A stretch of DNA of 64,000 nucleotides from SHLQ01 sp964610745 (GCA_964610745.1 CAZSYL010000004.1:40336-104335), one strand, 5' to 3'; numbered from the stretch's first letter, positions 44,117-53,427 are shown. Numbers and translations are program-made. The notes: a model not told the origin generated them from the letters alone.

Positions 44117-45028
44117 TCAGGCGCCGAGAGCGATCTCGATGACGCTTTCGATTCCCGCTCTTCGGGCACGTTCCTGGTCTTCGCGGTACTTGAGCAGGGT
44201 TCCGAGCGTCGCGTCAACAGATTCGGCGGTAAGCGCCGTCTCCGCGAGAAGGTGCAACGCGTTGGCCCAGTCGAGGGTCTCGGCGATGCCCGGCGGCTTG
44301 TACATACCCATGTCACGGAACTGCCCGGTCGCCGATGCGACCTGACGAGCAAGTCCGGCGGGCACGCGAGGAGCCTTCCGTTCGATGATCTGCACTTCGC
44401 GCTCAAAGTCGGGATGCTCCACCCAGTGATAGAGCGCTCGCCGCTTCAGGGCGTCGTGCACATCTCGCGTCCGATTTGAGGTGATGATCACCATTGGTGG
44501 TCGCTCAGCTCGAAAGCTGCCCAACTCGGGAACCGTGACCGAATAGTCGCTCAGTGCCTCGAGCAAGAAGGCTTCGAATTCGTCGTCGGCACGGTCGATC
44601 TCGTCGATGAGTAACACTGGGGGCACGTCTGAACCATGGTCGATTGCCTGCAACAGCGGGCGTCGGATCAAGAACCGATCGGTAAACAGTTCATCCTCAA
44701 GATCATCGGCGGCCGATGAGACCGCCGACCCGGTGGCTTCTGCGGTTCGAAGGTGCAGCAGCTGACGGGTGTAGTTCCATTCGTAGAGCGCCTGGGAGAC
44801 ATCGATTCCCTCGTAGCACTGCAACCGAATCAACTCAGCACCGGTAGCTGCAGCCAGAACCTTGGCAACCTCGGTCTTCCCAACGCCGGCGTCGCCTTCG
44901 AGCAGCAGGGGACGCTCGAGCTCGGCGGCAAGGAAGATAGAGGTGGCGAGGCCTCGGTCCGCTAGGTACTGATGCTCATCGAGACGCAGAAGGACCGCTT
45001 CGACCGACGACAATTCACTACGGCCCAC
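44117..45028 (-). CDS. MoxR-family AAA+ ATPase, CoxD-like
   Basis: This AAA+ ATPase of about 303 residues has Walker A GDAGVGKT near 44, Walker B LLIDEIDRAD near 130 and a sensor region MVIITSNRTRDVHDALKRR near 170, as in MoxR/CoxD. In cox systems CoxD assists insertion or repair of the active-site cofactor together with the VWA partner. The GTG at 45028 has AAGGAG 5 bases upstream. It is 52 bases downstream of ftsB, where DUF501 would usually come next, showing that the block was inserted there. Confidence 0.85.
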   Translation of the reverse strand: MGRSELSSVEAVLLRLDEHQYLADRGLATSIFLAAELERPLLLEGDAGVGKTEVAKVLAAATGAELIRLQCYEGIDVSQALYEWNYTRQLLHLRTAEATGSAVSSAADDLEDELFTDRFLIRRPLLQAIDHGSDVPPVLLIDEIDRADDEFEAFLLEALSDYSVTVPELGSFRAERPPMVIITSNRTRDVHDALKRRALYHWVEHPDFEREVQIIERKAPRVPAGLARQVASATGQFRDMGMYKPPGIAETLDWANALHLLAETALTAESVDATLGTLLKYREDQERARRAGIESVIEIALGA

Positions 45029-45080
45029 AGCCACTCCTTCTTCAACCGACGCTTTTCGGGCGGGCTGATCTCGACGGGGA

Positions 45081-45521
45081 TCAGTTCCCCGGTGCAATTA
45101 TGAGGTAGTTCTCCTCTTCGGGACGGACCAGGCCAAATTCACGTGCCTCAAGTTCGATCTCAGACTCGCTTCCAAGACGTTCGATCCGCGCTTCGAGCAC
45201 CGTGTTCTCCTCACGGAGTTCGGCCAGCTCGTCTTCAGCATCACGCAGTTCGTTTCGTTGCTCGACATAGCTTCCCGTCGGGAACACGCCAAAGACGAAC
45301 ACGGCCAGAATCACCACGCCGAGGATCATCCGACCAACAACCTTCGTCGTGAGTCGGAACAGTCGTTGCCTGGGGCTGACCTCTTCGGTCGTGGTCGACT
45401 CACGACGAACGCGTCCCGGGCGGGCGCGCCCCTTGACCCGTTCGTGGGTCTGGGGTGCGCGTCGACGCGGTCCGGGTCTAGTGTCCGTTGCCCCGCGCGC
45501 CACTCGGCGCTGCGTGCTCAC
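45081..45521 (-). CDS. ftsB: Septum formation initiator FtsB/DivIC
   Basis: This 146-residue bitopic division protein has a basic, disordered N-terminus of about 55 residues, one transmembrane segment (about 65-85, GRMILGVVILAVFVFGVF) and a short periplasmic coiled coil (QRNELRDAEDELAELREENTVLEARI) ending in the FtsB-type EARE-FGLVRPEEENYLII tail. It joins FtsL and FtsQ in the divisome. Its ATG overlaps the enolase stop (ATGA at 45518-45521), as in many actinobacteria. Confidence 0.92.
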   Translation of the reverse strand: MSTQRRVARGATDTRPGPRRRAPQTHERVKGRARPGRVRRESTTTEEVSPRQRLFRLTTKVVGRMILGVVILAVFVFGVFPTGSYVEQRNELRDAEDELAELREENTVLEARIERLGSESEIELEAREFGLVRPEEENYLIIAPGN

Positions 45522-46795
45522 TGCCCTGCCAGCGCTGACCGGCCTGGGTAGACCGCCGCGTCGCCGAGCTCAGCTTCGATGCGGATCAGTTGGTTGTACT
45601 TCGCGACACGGTCGGATCGGGCAGGTGCTCCGGTCTTGATCTGGCCGGCGTTCGTCGCAACGGCGAGGTCAGCGATTGTCGAGTCTTCGGTCTCGCCTGA
45701 ACGATGCGAAATGACCGACGTGTAGGCGCTCGATGTGGCGAGGCTTACGGCGTCGAGCGTTTCGGTGAGCGACCCAATCTGGTTCACCTTGACGAGAATC
45801 GAGTTCGCGATGCCTTCGTCGATTCCGCGTTGAAGTCGGGTGACGTTGGTGACGAACAGGTCGTCTCCAACCAGCTGGACCTTGTCCGCAATGGCGTCGG
45901 TGAGTGATTTCCAGCCATCCCAGTCGTCTTCGTCGAGACCATCTTCGATAGACACGATCGGGTACTTATCGGCAAGTTCTGCGAGGTACCCGGCCATCTC
46001 AGCGGGGGTCAGGCTGCGGCCTTCACCGGCAAGCTCGTACTTGCCGTTCTTGAAGAACTCCGATGCTGCAACGTCCATGGTGAGCGCAATGTCGTCGCCG
46101 GGGGTGAACCCTGCCTTTTCGATCGCCTCGACGAGGAGCTGCAGTGCTTCTTCGTTGGAGCCAAGGTTCGGAGCGAACCCGCCCTCATCGCCAACGGCGG
46201 TTGCGAGACCCCGCTCATGGAGCACACCCTTGAGCACGTGGTAGGTCTGCACACCCCAGCGAAGGCCTTCAGAGAAGCTCTCTGCGCCAACTGGCATCAG
46301 CATGAACTCCTGGAGATCGATGTTGTTGTCCGCATGCTCGCCACCGTTCAGCACGTTCATCATCGGCACGGGAAGGGTGTGAGCGTTGGGGCCACCGACA
46401 TAGCGGTACAACGGGAGCCCAACTTCGGACGCTGCGGCGTGTGCTGCGGCGAGTGAGACGCCGAGAATGGCGTTTGCACCGCAGCGGCCTTTGTTGTCGG
46501 TGCCGTCAGCGGCATTCATCGCCGCATCGATTTCGCGTTGAGAGGTGACATCTAGACCGATCACAGCCTCAGCGAGGTCCGTGTTTGCAAAACCGACCGC
46601 GGTCAGAACGCCCTTGCCCATGTAGCGATCGCCGCCATCGCGCAACTCCACTGCCTCAAACTGACCAGTCGAAGCGCCGCTCGGCACCATTGCCCGACCG
46701 GTTGCTCCCGCTTCGGTTGTCACGGTGACTTCAACAGTGGGGTTTCCACGACTGTCGATGACTTCCAGACCTACAACCGACTCAATGTTCGACAC
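45518..46795 (-). CDS. eno: Enolase
   Basis: This 425-residue glycolytic enzyme converts 2-phosphoglycerate to phosphoenolpyruvate. The signature is visible: the SHRSGETED loop near residue 365, the catalytic lysine in NQIGSLTET near 335, the metal ligands around SIEDGLDEDDWDG near 285, and the N-terminal GASTGQFEAVELRDG near 38. Length is typical. It is the first gene of a run continuing into ftsB and, further on, the molybdenum-maturation block. Confidence 0.97.
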   Translation of the reverse strand: MSNIESVVGLEVIDSRGNPTVEVTVTTEAGATGRAMVPSGASTGQFEAVELRDGGDRYMGKGVLTAVGFANTDLAEAVIGLDVTSQREIDAAMNAADGTDNKGRCGANAILGVSLAAAHAAASEVGLPLYRYVGGPNAHTLPVPMMNVLNGGEHADNNIDLQEFMLMPVGAESFSEGLRWGVQTYHVLKGVLHERGLATAVGDEGGFAPNLGSNEEALQLLVEAIEKAGFTPGDDIALTMDVAASEFFKNGKYELAGEGRSLTPAEMAGYLAELADKYPIVSIEDGLDEDDWDGWKSLTDAIADKVQLVGDDLFVTNVTRLQRGIDEGIANSILVKVNQIGSLTETLDAVSLATSSAYTSVISHRSGETEDSTIADLAVATNAGQIKTGAPARSDRVAKYNQLIRIEAELGDAAVYPGRSALAGQ

Positions 46796-46902
46796 GATGT
46801 TGCTCCTCTGCCGCAGCGTTTGGCGGCTTTGCGCGTTTCAGGAAGCCAAAACTACACGCTGATAGCGATCCGGGGACCGATCTACCGCCGTAGAAGCTGA
46901 TT

Positions 46903-47862
46903 TTACTGTTGCCGGGCAATAGCCGAGGACGCGACGTCTTCGATCGTGAAATATCCGGCCTCAGCGGCGAGGCGGCTGTGCAAAACGAGCAGAAACAGCA
47001 TGTCGGCGAGACCATCTTCGAGTTCGAGCGCCGCATCGCTCTCACCATTGAGCACCCCGTACATCGCGTCGACGACACCGGCCGAGGCTTCCGGGAGCGT
47101 TGCGCGGATCGAATCGAACGAAAGCTCGGCGATTTCAGGTGATTCGAGCCTCAGTTGTCGAACGAGCTCATCGAGGCGAACAAACGACGCCGCGAGCGGT
47201 TCGGCTAACCGCGGGATCCACAGCGATGTGAGGTGATCGGGTTCAACCCCCGAGCGCAGGTCGCGCCACGCCACCTCGGTCACCATTTCCGCCGGGGTGC
47301 CGAGTCCCTGGAGCACCGTGACCACATCCGGGGAGACATCGTCGAGAATCCCGATAACTTCCTCGAGCACCTCAACTGAATGCACCTGAGTGATGAGCAG
47401 CGGCCCAATCCGCCCCGCGCCCTGGATAGATAGATTTAGCGCGTCGAGGATTGTCACTGCTTCGGCCATGGGGTCGATGCCTAGGGCGTTCCAGCACAGG
47501 TCGGTGAAAGCCATTGCTGGGCGTATGTCGAGTTGAACCAACCCGCCCGTCACGTCGTCGTGGACGCGAAGGAGTTCGACGGTTCGTTCGGCGACGGTCG
47601 GTGAGCCCGGCACCGCATAGATCACATCTCCGACCCGAGCGAGGTCGATGAGCCGATCGACGATGGTGCCATACACGTCATCGAACGACTCGGCTGTCTC
47701 GTACTGCTCATCGAACGAACCAGCGAACTCAAGCCCACCGGCAGCGGGATGGCGGGTGGTCCGTAGCCAAAGAGGTACATCTCCCCCGAGAAGCTCGGTT
47801 GTCTCGACCGTTAGGAACTCTGGGCCCGCAGGCCCCAGTCCAACAACGGTGATGCGGCCCAC
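46903..47862 (-). CDS. YabN-like protein: tetrapyrrole-methylase domain plus degenerate MazG domain
   Basis: This 319-residue protein begins with the GRITVVGLGPAGPEF motif of tetrapyrrole methylase folds, as at the N-terminus of YabN/MazG fusions, and includes DVIYAVPGSPTVAER near 80. The C-terminal 90 residues align by pattern with a MazG pyrophosphohydrolase helix bundle (VVDAMYGVLNGESDAALELEDGLADMLFLLVLHSRLA), but the acidic metal ligands of the EExxE and EExxD motifs seem largely replaced, and the CPWD-type loop is missing. Enzymatic NTP hydrolysis is therefore doubtful. The order mfd, lipoprotein, mazG, eno is typical for actinobacteria, which supports the assignment. Confidence 0.78.
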   Translation of the reverse strand: MGRITVVGLGPAGPEFLTVETTELLGGDVPLWLRTTRHPAAGGLEFAGSFDEQYETAESFDDVYGTIVDRLIDLARVGDVIYAVPGSPTVAERTVELLRVHDDVTGGLVQLDIRPAMAFTDLCWNALGIDPMAEAVTILDALNLSIQGAGRIGPLLITQVHSVEVLEEVIGILDDVSPDVVTVLQGLGTPAEMVTEVAWRDLRSGVEPDHLTSLWIPRLAEPLAASFVRLDELVRQLRLESPEIAELSFDSIRATLPEASAGVVDAMYGVLNGESDAALELEDGLADMLFLLVLHSRLAAEAGYFTIEDVASSAIARQQ

Positions 47863-47877
47863 GATTCGTCGTTGCTG

Positions 47878-48426
47878 CTACGGGGCAACGATGACGAAGC
47901 GTTCGCTGTCCCATTCACCGAGACGAGATTCGACCGAAAAGCCTTCGCCGACCTGCGCGAATATCTCGTTCTGGAAGGGGAAGTCCTCGTCAAGGGTGCT
48001 ATCGATCGTTCCCAGCTGGTTGTTGGCGAGCATTGCCTGAACAACGAGAATGTCGACGAGAGCCTCAAAGGGCCTCTGTTGGAATTCGAGCGGAACAATC
48101 GTGCCACTTTCACTGCTATCGATCACCTGATCCTGAGCTGCTGCTCGTAGATCGGCGGGGATCTCGATGCCTTCGGCTTCGAAGAAGTCCATAAACGCTT
48201 CGGTCCGCATGAAGAACGTTCCGACTGTACGGACCCCAAAACTCGTGGCGGTGTCGTTGGACGCCAATACGACGCCCGCCTCGACGCCCTGAATCGATTC
48301 GGTGAGAAGCAGCAGTTCTTCGCGCGTCAGCGACTCATCGCCGGCATCGAGAGCCACCCGATCAGCACCGGCACAGGCGGTGAAAAGCAGAAGAAAAAGA
48401 ACGAACGGAGCAAAGCGACGAATCAC
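47878..48426 (-). CDS. Lipoprotein, SurA/PpiC N-terminal-like without PPIase domain
   Basis: This protein of about 182 residues has a signal peptide (IRRFAPFVLFLLLF) and a lipobox-like FTAC at about 16-19, so it is probably lipid-anchored at the outer face of the membrane. The following LDAGDESLTREELLLLTESI and helical body resemble the N-terminal region of SurA-type chaperones that lie between mfd and mazG in related genomes. No parvulin domain follows. The start is GTG 48426, just after the mfd stop (48437). An open frame further upstream inside mfd is a shadow. Role unclear. Confidence 0.65.
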   Translation of the reverse strand: MIRRFAPFVLFLLLFTACAGADRVALDAGDESLTREELLLLTESIQGVEAGVVLASNDTATSFGVRTVGTFFMRTEAFMDFFEAEGIEIPADLRAAAQDQVIDSSESGTIVPLEFQQRPFEALVDILVVQAMLANNQLGTIDSTLDEDFPFQNEIFAQVGEGFSVESRLGEWDSERFVIVAP

Positions 48427-48436
48427 GGTCCTGAGT

Positions 48437-51400
48437 TTACTCTTCGTCTGCCGGGAGAAGGTCGTCGAGCGCCTTGACGATGTTTTGGGCAATGTTGCCC
48501 TTCTTCATTCCGAGCTGAAGGAATCCGCCGTCGGCCTCCTTGTACACCGAATGTTTGTAGATGCGATCGAGCCGGATCTGTTTCGACGTCGGCAACATGA
48601 TCGGCGACATTCGAACCACGAAGTCCGGGCCGCCGAAGCCGGGGCCCTTGCCCACCGTGAGCTCGGTTATCCCGATTCGCAGACATGCCGACCGGACGCG
48701 AGCAACATCGAGGAGGTTCTCGGCGGGCTCGGGGACGGGACCATACCGATCAGCCCACTCGGTAGCGATATCGGCAACTTCTTCAGAGGTCCGAACTGCT
48801 GCCAAGCGGCGATACGCCTCGAGACGTTGATCCTCGGTCTCCATGTAGCTGTCGGGGATGAAAGCCTTGATTGGAAGCTCGACCGAAAGTTCTTCAACAT
48901 CTTCGACCTTTTCGCCCTTCAGCTCACTCACCGCCTCGGTCACCATCTGGCAATAGAGGTCGTACCCCACGGCTGCGATATGGCCGGATTGCCCAGTTCC
49001 CAAAAGGTTGCCCGCACCACGAATCTCAAGATCTCGCATCGCAATTTTGAAGCCGGAACCGAGTTCGGTTGCCTCGCCGATCGTCTTCAGTCGTTCGTAT
49101 GCCTGTTCGGTGAGCGACTTGTCTGGGGGCACCATGAGATAGGCATAGGCTCGTTGACCGGATCGGCCGACTCGGCCCCGAAGCTGATGCATCTGGCCGA
49201 GGCCGAGCAGGTCAGCACGGTCGACAACGAGCGTGTTGACCGACGGCATGTCGATTCCGCTTTCGATGATGGTTGTGCACACGAGTACGTCGTACTCGCC
49301 GTCCCAAAAATCGAACACGACCTGTTCGAGCGTTGCTTCGTCCATCTGACCGTGCGCAATAGCAACGCGAGCTTCGGGCACCATCTCACGGACCTTGGCC
49401 GCGGTGTGTTCGATGTCGAGCACTCGGTTGTGGACGAAGAAGACCTGCCCCTCGCGGAGCAGTTCGCGACGGATCGCTTCGGCGATTGCGCGATCGCTCT
49501 GTTCGCCAACGTAGGTGAGGATCGGCTGTCGTTCGGACGGAGCGGTGGACAGCAAGGTCATGTCGCGGATACCGGTCAGGCTCATCTCGAGAGTTCGGGG
49601 CACGGGTGTGGCCGTCAGCGTCAAGACATCAACATCGGTGCGCAGTGCCTTGATCTTCTCCTTGTGCTTGACGCCGAATCGCTGCTCCTCGTCGACCACG
49701 AGCAAACCAAGGTCCTTGAACTTCAGCTCCTGATTGAGCATTCGATGCGTTCCGATCAACACATCGACCTTGCCCTCGTTGGTCTCCTCGATGATCTTCT
49801 TTGCCTGTGCATTCGTGAGGAACCGGCTGAGGACTTCCACGCGCAACGGGAAGCTGGCGAAGCGGTCGGAGAAGGTTTGATGGTGCTGCTGAGCAAGAAG
49901 AGTCGTCGGGACGAGAACCGCCACCTGCTTGTTGTCCTGCACTGCCTTGAACGCAGCCCGGACTGCAACCTCGGTCTTGCCAAAGCCCACATCACCCACC
50001 ACGAGGCGATCCATCGGGTAGGGCCGCTCCATATCGCCCTTGACGTCGGCGATAGCGATCAACTGGTCTGGAGTTTCCTCGAACGGGAACGAGTCCTCGA
50101 GTTCGGTTTGAAACGGGGTGTCTGGGGCAAAAGCGTGTCCCTCAGCATTCACCCGCTTCTGGTACAGCACAACGAGTTCTTGAGCGATCTCGCTCACCTC
50201 AGAGCGCACCTTGGCCTTCGCCTTGGCCCAGTCGCTGCCACCCATTTTGGACAGGGTGGGGCTGTCGCCACCGGTATAGTGCCGTACCGACGAGATCTGA
50301 TCGGTTGGAATGTAGAGCTTGTCGTCGCCTCGGTACGCGAGCAGCAGGTAGTCGCGCTCGACTCCACCGATGGCGCGGGTGACCATGCCGTTGAATCGGG
50401 CGACACCGTGCTGTTGGTGTACGACATAGTCGCCCGGGGCCAGATCATCGAAGGTGTCCTGGGACGTGTTTGCCCGTTTCCGTGCCTTCCGATGCGTCCG
50501 ACGACGGCCCGTTAGATCCGACTCGCTCATCACGGCGAGCTTCGACGAGGTGAACACCGCGCCCCGTTCGAGCGGGGCAACGACGATGCCCGACGTTCCG
50601 GCTTTCGCATCGGCGAGCGAGTCGAGGACCGGCAGGTGGATGCCGTGATCAGCGAGCAGGACAGCGAGGCGCGGAGCGGTTCCGGCACCATCGGCACCAA
50701 TCACGATCTGGAAGCCGTCGCTCGTCAGCTGATGCAGTTGGTTGATGAGCGGGGGCGGATCACCGAGCGGAGTCTCCCAACCCGTGGCTGCAACCACCGC
50801 GACGTCAGGGCTCTCCGGCGCCGTCGTCATCGTCCACACGGGGCACTCGCTGTGTTCGAGGATGCGATCGAACGGGACGTGCAACCGCGGGAATTCATTG
50901 GTGGACTCGGCGTCGTCCTCCACAGCTCCCCAGGTGCGGGCGAGCGTGGCGGCAAGATCCGCCTCTTCATTGCCGATGTCGCCAGCGCGATCGCGCAGAC
51001 GTCGAGGTTCGACCAGAACCACCAAGGAATCATTGCCAATATGGTCGATCAGGACCGAGTCTCGATCGGTGAGCCACGGCAACCACGACTCCATCCCGTC
51101 GAAGAACTCACCATCGGACAACCGTTCCCAGTGTTCGCGTCCCCATGGTTCTGAGGCCACGAGATCGCGAGCGCGTTCCTGGATTGACTCGGAAGCAACC
51201 ACCTCGCGCGCCGCATGTATGACGACCTCGGAGCGAGTGACGGTCGACCGCTGATCGTTGACACCAAACTCGCTCAACCGGTCAACTTCGTCTCCCCAGA
51301 GATCGATTCGCACCGGCGCATCAGCGGTGCTTGGGAACACATCTACGATCGAACCACGAACAGCGAAGTGTCCCCGAGACTCGACCTGTGGTTCACGCCG

Positions 51401-51898
51401 GTATCCCGCATCGACGAGCAGGTGAGACAGTTCGGCGATGTCGATCTGATCGCCGACGCCAACGATCGTTGGCTCGAGATCATCAATTCCCGGACCCAAA
51501 CGCTGGACGAGTGATCGGGCGCTAGCAACAACAACCTGTGGTGACCGCGCCGGGTCTTGGAGCCGCCAGAGCACTTCGAGGCGTCGTCCCATCGTCTCAA
51601 CATTCGGGCTGATGCGTTCAAAGGGCAGTGTCTCCCAAGCGGGGAACAACGCCACGGCATCGGACCCGAGATACATGGCAAGGTCAGAGCGAAGCCGTTC
51701 AGCTTCAGTCGAGGTCGGAACACAGACGACGACGGGAACTCGCTCGCTTTGCTCGGCGATCGATGCCAACGACAGCGCACGGGCTGACTCTGGCACGGCG
51801 ACGATCGCGCTCTTCTTCCCGAGCGACCGAATGATGCCGGGGTCGTCGGCGAGTCCGCTCACGAGTGGCTGTAGCGGAGGCGCGGTGTGGTTGTTCAA
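48437..51898 (-). CDS. mfd: Transcription-repair coupling factor Mfd
   Basis: This 1153-residue helicase/translocase removes stalled RNA polymerase and recruits UvrA. It has a UvrB-like N-terminal third (VVCVPTSTEAERL, SIVDVFPS), the CarD-like RNAP-interaction domain (GDYVVHQQHGVARF near 490), the superfamily-2 helicase motifs (DRLVVGDVGFGKTEVAVRAAFKA near 635, DEEQRFGVKHKEKIK, STAPSERQPILT, GRVGRSGQRAYAYL) and a C-terminal TRCF domain (ELPIKAFIPDSYME). Length and order are normal. Close to pth upstream (9 bases). Confidence 0.97.
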   Translation of the reverse strand: MNNHTAPPLQPLVSGLADDPGIIRSLGKKSAIVAVPESARALSLASIAEQSERVPVVVCVPTSTEAERLRSDLAMYLGSDAVALFPAWETLPFERISPNVETMGRRLEVLWRLQDPARSPQVVVASARSLVQRLGPGIDDLEPTIVGVGDQIDIAELSHLLVDAGYRREPQVESRGHFAVRGSIVDVFPSTADAPVRIDLWGDEVDRLSEFGVNDQRSTVTRSEVVIHAAREVVASESIQERARDLVASEPWGREHWERLSDGEFFDGMESWLPWLTDRDSVLIDHIGNDSLVVLVEPRRLRDRAGDIGNEEADLAATLARTWGAVEDDAESTNEFPRLHVPFDRILEHSECPVWTMTTAPESPDVAVVAATGWETPLGDPPPLINQLHQLTSDGFQIVIGADGAGTAPRLAVLLADHGIHLPVLDSLADAKAGTSGIVVAPLERGAVFTSSKLAVMSESDLTGRRRTHRKARKRANTSQDTFDDLAPGDYVVHQQHGVARFNGMVTRAIGGVERDYLLLAYRGDDKLYIPTDQISSVRHYTGGDSPTLSKMGGSDWAKAKAKVRSEVSEIAQELVVLYQKRVNAEGHAFAPDTPFQTELEDSFPFEETPDQLIAIADVKGDMERPYPMDRLVVGDVGFGKTEVAVRAAFKAVQDNKQVAVLVPTTLLAQQHHQTFSDRFASFPLRVEVLSRFLTNAQAKKIIEETNEGKVDVLIGTHRMLNQELKFKDLGLLVVDEEQRFGVKHKEKIKALRTDVDVLTLTATPVPRTLEMSLTGIRDMTLLSTAPSERQPILTYVGEQSDRAIAEAIRRELLREGQVFFVHNRVLDIEHTAAKVREMVPEARVAIAHGQMDEATLEQVVFDFWDGEYDVLVCTTIIESGIDMPSVNTLVVDRADLLGLGQMHQLRGRVGRSGQRAYAYLMVPPDKSLTEQAYERLKTIGEATELGSGFKIAMRDLEIRGAGNLLGTGQSGHIAAVGYDLYCQMVTEAVSELKGEKVEDVEELSVELPIKAFIPDSYMETEDQRLEAYRRLAAVRTSEEVADIATEWADRYGPVPEPAENLLDVARVRSACLRIGITELTVGKGPGFGGPDFVVRMSPIMLPTSKQIRLDRIYKHSVYKEADGGFLQLGMKKGNIAQNIVKALDDLLPADEE

Positions 51899-51907
51899 AG
51901 CAAGCCC

Positions 51908-52525
51908 TTACCGCTCACGGCGGTTGAAGTCGTTCATGATCGACTCGGCCTCTTCGCGAAGAAGCCGCTCCACGACATCGGCGGCTTTCTCGATCTCGAT
52001 ATCGAGCTCGATCCGTTCTGCCTTGCCGGGTCGCCGAAGCACGTAGTCCGATACCGATTGGCTACCGGGGGGCCGGCCTATGCCAATTCGGACACGCACG
52101 AAGTCTTGGGTATGTATGTGTCGGTTGATCGACTTCAGGCCGTTGTGTCCGGCAAGTCCGCCACCGATCTTCACTCTCGATGTCCCGACCTCAAGATCGA
52201 GCTCATCGTGAATAACGACGATCTCCGAGGCGTCGTCGATACCAAACCTGGATGTGAGGTCGCGAACGCTACGACCGGAGTGGTTCATAAACGTCTGAGG
52301 AAAGGCGATCGCCATCCGAAACTCGCCAAACCGGAGTTCGGCGCTGAGCGCTGCCTGGCGGCTGGGCTTCAGCTTCTCGCCATGACGGTCAGCGAGCACC
52401 TCGATGACCTCGGCACCGACATTGTGGCGCGTGCCATCGTATTTGTCGCCGGGGTTCCCCAGGCCGACCACGAGTAGGTCGGCCGGGGTCCCGGAACGTT
52501 CTGCTGATTTCTTGCGGCCAAACAC
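51908..52525 (-). CDS. pth: Peptidyl-tRNA hydrolase
   Basis: This 205-residue enzyme frees tRNA from peptidyl-tRNAs released prematurely. It shows the conserved GLGNPGDKYDGTRHNVG near residue 22 with the catalytic His in RHNVG, the Pth signature FPQTFMNHSG near 75-85, and a later HDELDLEVG, GGGLAGHNGLKSI and RVRIGIGRPPG. The N-terminal 14 residues (MFGRKKSAERSGTP) are a short extension over E. coli Pth. In a conserved run with rplY and prs upstream and mfd downstream. Confidence 0.95.
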   Translation of the reverse strand: MFGRKKSAERSGTPADLLVVGLGNPGDKYDGTRHNVGAEVIEVLADRHGEKLKPSRQAALSAELRFGEFRMAIAFPQTFMNHSGRSVRDLTSRFGIDDASEIVVIHDELDLEVGTSRVKIGGGLAGHNGLKSINRHIHTQDFVRVRIGIGRPPGSQSVSDYVLRRPGKAERIELDIEIEKAADVVERLLREEAESIMNDFNRRER

Positions 52526-52582
52526 GTCGTCCTGCCTTTGTGGAAGGCAGCTGAGCTAGACCCAGCTGGCCGGTACCGAGCG

Positions 52583-53260
52583 TTAGGAGTCGTCGCCTTC
52601 GCCGTCGGCGTCCTCGCCACCTTCGGATGCTTCGCCCTCGGCACCCTCTTCGCCCTCGGCTGCTGCTTCTGCCTCGTCCTCGGCGCGCATTGCTTCGATG
52701 GTCGAGCGGGTCACGACGGCAGTCGCGACGGTCTCGGTGCCGTCGACAGCTGCACGAACACCATCTGGAAGGGCCACGTCATCGACGGTAAGGGTCGAAC
52801 CGACCTCGAGCTCGGAAATATCTGCCGTGAGCTCAGTCGGGATCGAGTCGGGCTTCGAAAGCACCGGAAGCGAGAACATGGTCTGATCGACCATGCCCGA
52901 AACCTGGGTAACGTTGCGGGCTTCACCAACGAGAAGAACAGGTACTTCGACCTCGACCTCAGCGTTTGGATCGAGTCGGATGTAGTCGACGTGGATGACA
53001 TCACGACGAGTTGGGTGACGCTGGATGTCTTTGACGATCGAGAGCTGTTCTTCACCATCGATCACCAAGGTGAGCAGCGCATTCACGCCAGCGTCGGTAA
53101 TGAGGGCCTTGCGAAGTGCGGGCCATTCGACGGCGACGGGCACAGAGTCCTTACCCAGACCGTAAACAACTCCGGGGACCAGGCCCTCGGCGCGGAGCCG
53201 TCGGCTCGATCGAGTTCCGGTCGAACGACCGGTGTGTGCGGTGAGAAGTAGCTCGCTCAT
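52583..53260 (-). CDS. rplY: 50S ribosomal protein bL25 (Ctc-type, long form)
   Basis: This 225-residue protein binds 5S rRNA. It has the bL25 N-terminal domain (LTAHTGRSTGTRSSRRLRAEGLVPGVVYG) and the longer TL5/Ctc beta domain (about 95-185, PTELTADISELEVGSTLTVDD), ending in a very acidic tail of about 35 residues (EAEAAAEGEEGAEGEA). Such acidic tails are common in actinobacterial Ctc. It lies between prs and pth, a standard order. The upstream intergenic region to prs is about 167 bases. Confidence 0.95.
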   Translation of the reverse strand: MSELLLTAHTGRSTGTRSSRRLRAEGLVPGVVYGLGKDSVPVAVEWPALRKALITDAGVNALLTLVIDGEEQLSIVKDIQRHPTRRDVIHVDYIRLDPNAEVEVEVPVLLVGEARNVTQVSGMVDQTMFSLPVLSKPDSIPTELTADISELEVGSTLTVDDVALPDGVRAAVDGTETVATAVVTRSTIEAMRAEDEAEAAAEGEEGAEGEASEGGEDADGEGDDS

Positions 53261-53392
53261 GGCGCCATCCTTCGTCTAGTAAGTTTTTGGACAGGCCTAG
53301 ACTACCGATCCCAGTCGCCACTTCCGACCGCACTGCCTCCGTGGCTCTGGAACGGCCCCGGAGGGGACGAGAGGTGTAGTTCTGATATTCGC

Positions 53393-53412
53393 AAAATTGG
53401 CGGCGGAGCCGC
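53393..53412 (-). terminator. Possible terminator downstream of prs
   Basis: GCGGC at 53400-53404 pairs with GCCGC at 53408-53412 around a three-base loop. Read on the minus strand it is followed by AATTTTG, so a weak intrinsic terminator after the prs gene is plausible. Only five pairs are present, and the stem overlaps the prs stop side by sequence position only a few bases away. Confidence 0.4.
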
Positions 53413-53427
53413 TTGCGAGTCTCGGGA

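Noticed and set aside
41696..45097. A complete CO dehydrogenase (cox) operon
   Set aside because: Only maturation genes are present. No CoxM, CoxL or CoxS form II or form I subunits lie beside them, and the one molybdenum hydroxylase in the window is far away and of another subtype.
48302..50515. Long open frame (737 codons) on the plus strand
   Set aside because: Antisense to mfd, which has complete family motifs. No recognizable domain and no credible start signal.
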